Of a DNA stretch of 47,241 nucleotides, positions 44,127 to 47,241 are shown piece after piece. Both the position numbers and the translations under genes were made by a program. The stretch is taken from positions 1 to 47,241 of the IMG/VR virus record IMGVR_UViG_3300025892_000037; one strand, 5' to 3'. Within the stretch, counting starts at the first letter, position 1. Every line of letters begins with the position of its first letter. The stretch is from a virus. The notes under the pieces are model-generated. The model worked only from the letters and a program-made list of their open reading frames with translations. It was not told where the DNA came from and ran no database searches.

Positions 44127-44448
44127 AAAAATGACTTACAACGAAACAGTTCGTGCGGCCGCAAAAAACAAAAACGGAATTGATTTTAAGTTTAATGAAG
44201 ATTTGATACTTGCTGACATACAACAATATGTCGAAGCAACCTATGGTTCTCATTATGCTCAAACAAAGAGTTATCAAGCGACAGAAATTATTATTGACCA
44301 AGGTCATGGTACTGGTTTCTGTATGGGTAATATTATGAAATATGCTCAACGCTATGGTAAGAAAGAAGGACATAATAAGGCTGACTTGATGAAAGTTATC
44401 CATTATGCGATTATACAATTATCGACAGACCACTACAAGGAGAAATAA
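44119..44448 (+). CDS. DUF3310 (SaV-like) protein
   Basis: A 109-residue protein from a TTG start at 44119, chosen because GAGGAG (44106-44111) lies 7 bp upstream; the ATG at 44131 has no SD at a usable distance. The C-terminal half has the DUF3310 signature: GTGFCMGNIMKYAQRYGKKE followed by ADLMKVIHYAIIQL. This family is common in phages and has been linked with nucleotide metabolism, without a settled reaction. It overlaps the previous gene by 8 bp, so it is probably coupled to it. Confidence 0.78.
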   Translation: MPKKMTYNETVRAAAKNKNGIDFKFNEDLILADIQQYVEATYGSHYAQTKSYQATEIIIDQGHGTGFCMGNIMKYAQRYGKKEGHNKADLMKVIHYAIIQLSTDHYKEK

Positions 44449-44452
44449 TGAA

Positions 44453-44671
44453 ATGACTTTTGAAGAATTAAGCCGTCAGTTTGAAAAACTGTGGGTAGAC
44501 TTATGTGAGGATGGTCAACAAGACCCACTTGCATGTGCAGGTATTATGATGGCTCAAGCCATGAGAATATACAAGTCAATGCTCACAGAAAACGAATTTA
44601 ATATTATGGTAGAAACCATACTAAAATCTCGACCAGAGATTACTACAATAGAGAAACCTACAATTAACTAA
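44453..44671 (+). CDS. Unknown small acidic protein
   Basis: A 72-residue acidic helical protein (MTFEELSRQFEKLWVDLCED, DPLACAGIMMAQAMRIYKSM, then NEFNIMVETILKSRPEITTI). ATG at 44453 is preceded by AAGGAG about 10 bp upstream. A three-codon ATGAAATGA lies between SD and start. The longer reading from 44405 overlaps the DUF3310 gene and lacks an SD, so I rejected it. No family recognised. Confidence 0.62.
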   Translation: MTFEELSRQFEKLWVDLCEDGQQDPLACAGIMMAQAMRIYKSMLTENEFNIMVETILKSRPEITTIEKPTIN

Positions 44672-44904
44672 TGTACAAACAAATAAGTGAAAAGCAATTT
44701 AATAAATTGTTAGACTCCTATGAACAAGGAGGCACCTATCAAAAAAAGAAAACTATGATTGATAAAAATAAAATGAGATTCACCTACGACCTTTGGTTGC
44801 AGAAATACAAAGGCAAAACTGTACATGAAATTACTGTAGAAGAACACACAAAGTTCTCTAAAGAATACAAATCGTGGAAGACAGGAAATATTGAGAAATT
44901 ATAA
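44671..44904 (+). CDS. Unknown small basic protein, last gene of the plus-strand operon
   Basis: A 77-residue Lys-rich protein (MYKQISEKQFNKLLDSYEQG, KMRFTYDLWLQKYKGKTVHE, then ITVEEHTKFSKEYKSWKTGN). Starts in the previous stop (TAATG overlap) and ends at 44904, where the TAA forms part of a plus-strand TATAAATA. No family recognised. It closes the plus-strand operon before the structured region and the convergent minus-strand genes. Confidence 0.62.
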   Translation: MYKQISEKQFNKLLDSYEQGGTYQKKKTMIDKNKMRFTYDLWLQKYKGKTVHEITVEEHTKFSKEYKSWKTGNIEKL

Positions 44905-44907
44905 ATA
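44900..44907 (+). promoter_or_regulatory. Plus-strand late-type promoter TATAAATA
   Basis: Exact TATAAATA on the plus strand, overlapping the stop of the last plus-strand gene. No coding gene follows on this strand before the structured region at 44920-45058. It is the only plus-strand copy I noticed in a scan by eye. Confidence 0.45.
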
Positions 44908-44913
44908 TTGCTT

Positions 44914-45060
44914 ACAAATCTTGGGACCGGTAAATCATATGAACAGATACCCAAGTCGTCCTCGGTAAGACGCAAAATTAGGTGTATGTTTAACGATACT
45001 CAGCACCTAAAAGTTGGTCATCAATGACGAAGCTTCCTACTACTTTGATGACCGACTTCT
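44914..45060 (+). ncRNA. Candidate structured noncoding RNA (or bidirectional terminator)
   Basis: Adjacent stem-loops on the plus strand: CTTGGG 44920-44925 with CCCAAG 44950-44955; CGTC 44957-44960 with GACG 44969-44972; TTAGGTG 44978-44984 with CACCTAA 45004-45010; and a 14-bp stem 45011-45024 with 45045-45058 (loop 20). The last stem has one G-U pair on the plus strand, which would be an A-C mismatch on the minus strand, favouring a plus-strand RNA. A TATAAATA sits upstream. The last arm overlaps the end of the convergent 45040-45333 gene. On the minus strand the hairpin is followed only by TTTT, so a weak terminator for that gene is the main alternative. Confidence 0.45.
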
Positions 45061-45333
45061 GCCCCCATCTTTAGACTTTGCTTCTTCATCTTTCTGTTGT
45101 TGAATCACCATATCAAGTTTAGCATTTAAACGAATCAAATCGTTATCTAGCATTCTAATCCTATCAATAAGTGCAATGAGAGTCATATGGCTTTCGTGTA
45201 CAACTGGGTCTACTTCGGTAGTAACCCATTGCCATATGTAATAGATAAAGTATCCCAGTCCTATTGCTGCGATAATTGGGAATCCGTATTGACTGATTAA
45301 TGCACCAATGTCTAATTGTTCAGCTGCTTCCAT
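45040..45333 (-). CDS. Small membrane protein, holin-like candidate (copy 2)
   Basis: A 97-residue protein with one membrane helix near the N-terminus (FPIIAAIGLGYFIYYIWQWV, residues 17-36), then a cytoplasmic coiled coil (LIALIDRIRMLDNDLIRLNA, KLDMVIQQQKDEE) and a basic tail (GGRSRSSK). The arrangement resembles the upstream 45333-45611 product and small holins of the UviB/BhlA type. No endolysin is seen in the window. The start overlaps the upstream gene stop by one base. Confidence 0.6.
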   Translation of the reverse strand: MEAAEQLDIGALISQYGFPIIAAIGLGYFIYYIWQWVTTEVDPVVHESHMTLIALIDRIRMLDNDLIRLNAKLDMVIQQQKDEEAKSKDGGRSRSSK

Positions 45334-45611
45334 TAGTCCTTCCTTGCATCTTTCTGACCATCTGCTCTTGCGATACGGTCCATATCAGGTTGTATGCCAA
45401 ATGCTTGACACATCTTTACATCAATACGAACAATCTCGTTGTTCATAGTTTTTACTCTGTTGTCGAGGGCGATTGCAAACATGCGTTGTTGCTTAATCGA
45501 ATCTAACACACCTGTTAAAATAAAGTTAAGTGTTAGAAAGACGAAGTAACCACCAACTAAGGCTGCAACTATAGGGAATCCTACATCTGTGATAAGTGAT
45601 AACCATTCCAT
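45333..45611 (-). CDS. Small membrane protein, holin-like candidate (copy 1)
   Basis: A 92-residue protein with an N-terminal membrane segment (VGFPIVAALVGGYFVFLTLN, about 10-29) followed by a helical region (MFAIALDNRVKTMNNEIVRI) and a charged tail. It shares the layout GFPI-x-AA-x-GGYF, membrane helix then coiled coil, with the next gene, so the pair is probably a tandem duplication. A holin/antiholin-like pair or membrane scaffold are possibilities. A TATAAATA lies 29 bp upstream. Confidence 0.6.
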   Translation of the reverse strand: MEWLSLITDVGFPIVAALVGGYFVFLTLNFILTGVLDSIKQQRMFAIALDNRVKTMNNEIVRIDVKMCQAFGIQPDMDRIARADGQKDARKD

Positions 45612-45639
45612 ATCTATTTCTCATTCAGTTTCATATAAC

Positions 45640-45647
45640 TATTTATA
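45640..45647 (-). promoter_or_regulatory. Late-type promoter TATAAATA
   Basis: Exact minus-strand copy, 29 bp upstream of the 45611 start. It overlaps the stop codon of the DUF1289 gene. Confidence 0.65.
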
Positions 45648-45825
45648 CTTCATCAAAGAAGTAACCTTCAACCTTTCTTGTTTTTAGTTCTTCATTGATT
45701 GCTGCTACTTCTTCGTCTGTATAATCATACCAGTCGAATATCTCATTAATATATCGTTTACACCCAATACAATAGTTGTCTTTATTATATTCACATATAC
45801 CTTGACAGGGGTTATCTATATTCAT
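45643..45825 (-). CDS. DUF1289 cysteine-motif protein
   Basis: A 60-residue protein with four cysteines, NPCQGICEYNKDNYCIGCKR (C7, C11, C19, C22), followed by YINEIFDWYDYTDEE. This is the DUF1289 signature (SPCxxxC...CxGCxRTxxEIxxW) found widely in proteobacteria and some phages; metal or Fe-S binding is expected, the function is not settled. It is preceded by a variant late-type sequence at 45876-45883. Confidence 0.85.
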   Translation of the reverse strand: MNIDNPCQGICEYNKDNYCIGCKRYINEIFDWYDYTDEEVAAINEELKTRKVEGYFFDEV

Positions 45826-45860
45826 ATTCGGGCTCTAAAGCTAGCTAAGGAGGGTTTCTG

Positions 45861-45884
45861 ATGGACGCACATAAGTACTTATAA
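45861..45884 (+). other. Possible seven-codon ORF with strong ribosome-binding site
   Basis: ATG at 45861 codes MDAHKYL then TAA. AAGGAGG lies just upstream (about 45847-45853), 7 bp from the ATG. Only a weak promoter (TTGACA 45802-45807, 17 bp, TATTCG) is visible on this strand. It may be a leader peptide or chance. Confidence 0.2.
45876..45883 (-). promoter_or_regulatory. Variant late-type promoter TATAAGTA
   Basis: One mismatch from TATAAATA on the minus strand, about 50 bp upstream of the DUF1289 start, inside the 12-bp palindrome ATAAGTACTTAT (45871-45882). It lies below the terminator of the outer-membrane protein gene, where a new promoter would be needed. Confidence 0.4.
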
Positions 45885-45907
45885 GAACCAAGTTCTTTAA
45901 AGCGGAC

Positions 45908-45942
45908 AAAAAAAGACCCGATGGGAGTAATCATCGGGTCTT
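45908..45942 (-). terminator. Rho-independent terminator of the outer-membrane protein gene
   Basis: Perfect 10-bp stem AAGACCCGAT (45913-45922) with ATCGGGTCTT (45933-45942), 10-nt loop, followed on the minus strand by a run of T (complement of 45908-45914). It is the clearest terminator in the window. A smaller hairpin, TTGGG 45961-45965 with CCCAA 45972-45976, lies between it and the gene. Confidence 0.9.
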
Positions 45943-45987
45943 AGTACCATACCACATGGTTTGGGTCTAGGCCCAATATTTTACGAC

Positions 45988-46782
45988 CTAGAATTTCACA
46001 ACAGCCTTTAATGATAAAGAGCCGTCTGCACTACCTACTTTATCCCAAGAACCAGTAAAGATTCCTGAAGTAACAGATAGTCCGTATGTTTTAACATCTG
46101 TCTTAGAGTTAGATACTTCTCCTTTTACAGTACCGATTCCGGCAACTGAAGTTGAAACTGAACCACCCATTGCACCATCTTCATATGCATCACGAGCAGC
46201 ATTTTGTCCACGGTCAACAGAAATAGTCCATCCACCACTTGTAACGCCATTAGCGTCTGTAGTAGCAAGAATAGTTCTTGAAGCGCCTAACTGTAGTTGA
46301 TGGTCTGTACCAACTTTTGCGTGTTCAACATCAACACTAAACCCAGCAACTTTTGCCGAAGCAGTAGTTGAACGAGCAGTATTAGTAATGTTAGTAACAT
46401 CTACTTTAACACCAGCAATTGACATGCCTGCATCAAAAGTAGTTGCGCCGCCTGAAACTTGTGTAACACCTACAGTTGCAGGTCCTACAGTAGTTGAAGC
46501 GTTTAGTTTGCTGAAATCAGCATCAGTACCAGACCAGTCACCCAATTTAAACTTAACACCAGCAAGTGTAGACTCAACATATAAGTCGTCTACTGCCATT
46601 GTTTCGTCAAGAGTAACAGTAACAGCACCAGCAGCTGAAGAGCCAACTAGAGTTGTTGCTAAATCTTGAGTGTACACACCAGAGTCATTTAAAGTACCAG
46701 TATACTCACCCGATAAAGCTATCGCCGCAAATGAATTTGCAGAGAATAGAGCAGCTATAGCTGCGATTAAAAGTTTCTTCAC
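45988..46782 (-). CDS. Phage-encoded outer-membrane beta-barrel (porin-like) protein
   Basis: A 264-residue protein with a classic signal peptide (MKKLLIAAIAALFSANSFA, cleavage expected after residue 19). The mature part alternates short amphipathic strands (GVKFKLGDWSG, GPATVGVTQVSGG, GVKVDVTNIT, GFSVDVEHAKVG, GWTISVDRGQ, TVKGEVSNSKTD) and ends in a C-terminal phenylalanine strand (SLSLKAVVKF), the recognition signal for outer-membrane barrel insertion. It is short for a general porin. Expressed alone from a late-type promoter at 46847-46854 and closed by its own terminator. Role unknown: altered permeability, or blocking of further phage adsorption. Confidence 0.85.
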   Translation of the reverse strand: MKKLLIAAIAALFSANSFAAIALSGEYTGTLNDSGVYTQDLATTLVGSSAAGAVTVTLDETMAVDDLYVESTLAGVKFKLGDWSGTDADFSKLNASTTVGPATVGVTQVSGGATTFDAGMSIAGVKVDVTNITNTARSTTASAKVAGFSVDVEHAKVGTDHQLQLGASRTILATTDANGVTSGGWTISVDRGQNAARDAYEDGAMGGSVSTSVAGIGTVKGEVSNSKTDVKTYGLSVTSGIFTGSWDKVGSADGSLSLKAVVKF

Positions 46783-46846
46783 TTTTTTCTCCTATTAGAT
46801 TATAGTTATTATCTTTGATATCCCACTTATGCATCATATCACTTAG

Positions 46847-46854
46847 TATTTATA
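46847..46854 (-). promoter_or_regulatory. Late-type promoter TATAAATA
   Basis: Exact minus-strand copy, 65 bp upstream of the outer-membrane protein start, giving it a leader of about 55 nt, longer than for the other late genes. Confidence 0.68.
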
Positions 46855-46858
46855 AGAG

Positions 46859-46906
46859 TTTTGCATTACAACAACAGGTGTTGCAAAAATACAACATCTA
46901 AGATGT
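46859..46906 (-). terminator. Probable terminator hairpins after the glutamine synthetase gene
   Basis: Two hairpins in the gap below the glutamine synthetase stop. ACATC 46894-46898 with GATGT 46902-46906 (3-nt loop) is followed on the minus strand by a T-rich run near 46885-46892. A second stem, TTTTGCA 46859-46865 with TGCAAAA 46882-46888, follows. Stems are short, so only a moderate terminator. Confidence 0.5.
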
Positions 46907-46943
46907 GAGCATTATACACTATCTTAATAGCCTTGTCAAGCGA

Positions 46944-47241
46944 TTATGTTATCGTGTCAATAATAACTTTAGTTATCTCATATGGATTAGCATTACTCGC
47001 TGGGCGTCTATCTTCTAAGTAACCAGACTTATAATGATTGTCGACAGTTTCTACAGGTATTCTTATACTTGCACCTCTGTCGCCTTCACCATATGTGAAC
47101 TGGTCAATGCTTTGCGTTTCGTGTAAACCTGTGAGTCGCTTATCATTATCTTTACCATAGACAGCAATATGTTCTTCATGTCTATTCTTTAGCTTACTGA
47201 GAATATCAATATAATGTCCCATAGATGAGTTTGTTCTCATT
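46944..47241 (-). CDS. Type II glutamine synthetase, C-terminal part, cut by window edge
   Basis: Makes glutamine from glutamate, ammonia and ATP. About 98 C-terminal residues are visible on the minus strand and continue beyond the right edge; the internal methionine at 47240 is not the start. Active-site blocks are intact and in order: RHEEHIAVYG, RLTGLHET, the RGASIRIP arginine segment, and GYLEDRRPASNANPYEITKV. The GYxEDRRPASNxxPY form and the short tail ending soon after identify the eukaryotic-type (GSII) class rather than bacterial GlnA type I. The gene is followed by hairpins, then the outer-membrane protein gene. Start, promoter and any riboswitch lie outside the window. Confidence 0.9.
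   Translation of the reverse strand, partial: MRTNSSMGHYIDILSKLKNRHEEHIAVYGKDNDKRLTGLHETQSIDQFTYGEGDRGASIRIPVETVDNHYKSGYLEDRRPASNANPYEITKVIIDTIT

Noticed and set aside
44098-44418. Minus-strand 106-residue open frame opposite the DUF3310 gene
   Set aside because: The plus strand carries a recognisable DUF3310 signature and coupled starts; the minus frame has no SD or motif.
45802-45830. TTGACA with 17-bp spacing as a plus-strand promoter
   Set aside because: The matching -10 (TATTCG) is poor and the -35 lies in the DUF1289 coding region; kept only as a remark for the seven-codon ORF.
44905-45987. tRNA or tmRNA genes in the intergenic gaps
   Set aside because: I found no T-loop GGTTCGA-type sequence, cloverleaf or CCA end in any gap.

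Overview
The window is part of the genome of a T4-like marine myovirus. The virion genes run on the minus strand and keep the T4 order, read right to left: PAAR tip protein, gp25, gp6, a gp7-position protein, gp8, a very large DUF4815-type structural protein, a tail-fibre region, then gp13, gp14, gp15, gp16 (small terminase) and gp17 (large terminase, cut by the left edge). The DNA is AT-rich, and TATAAATA late-type promoters sit in most gaps of this strand. Host genes carried are those of a Gram-negative heterotroph: an outer-membrane barrel protein with a signal peptide, a type II glutamine synthetase and a formate dehydrogenase. I saw no photosynthesis gene. A phage of a streamlined marine heterotroph (SAR11-like or a C1-oxidising methylotroph) fits best, but the host is inference.

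Layout. 1-2636: terminase genes, with a PAP2-type phosphatase and a complete NAD-dependent formate dehydrogenase inserted between gp16 and gp17. 2654-5044: tail completion and neck genes. 5072-7449: three structural genes in the whisker/fibritin position. 7496-28033: a 20-kb tail-fibre locus with three long fibres ending in S74 self-cleaving chaperone domains, two glycine-rich adhesin-like proteins, two shorter repeat-bearing structural proteins, and an unusual set of enzymes: a NodU-type carbamoyltransferase, a possible U32-like protein, a 2-oxoglutarate/Fe(II) oxygenase and a flavin-dependent halogenase. 28017-42468: baseplate genes, a PAAR protein and a staphylococcal-nuclease-like protein.

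At 42469-42559 transcription diverges. A late-type promoter points left and a perfect sigma70 promoter (TTGACA, 17 bp, TATAAT) points right into a short plus-strand operon (42560-44904) of small genes, several too short for usual gene callers and joined by ATGA overlaps. This operon meets the minus-strand genes at 44905-45039, a compact stretch with several stem-loops and its own plus-strand TATAAATA, which I read as a candidate noncoding RNA. To the right on the minus strand lie two small membrane proteins, a DUF1289 protein, the outer-membrane protein with a clear terminator, and the C-terminal part of a type II glutamine synthetase cut by the right edge.

How it fits together: most genes build the contractile tail and package DNA. 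The extra enzymes fall in two groups. FDH and glutamine synthetase could supply NADH and assimilated nitrogen during infection. The enzymes inside the fibre locus share the late operon with fibres and adhesins, so modification of virion or cell-surface components is a reasonable hypothesis. No stretch over 300 bases lacks a gene; the longest gaps (44905-45039, 45826-45987, 46783-46943) are described as features. I saw no tRNA, CRISPR array or insertion sequence. Family assignments rest on motif recognition by eye, without database searches.
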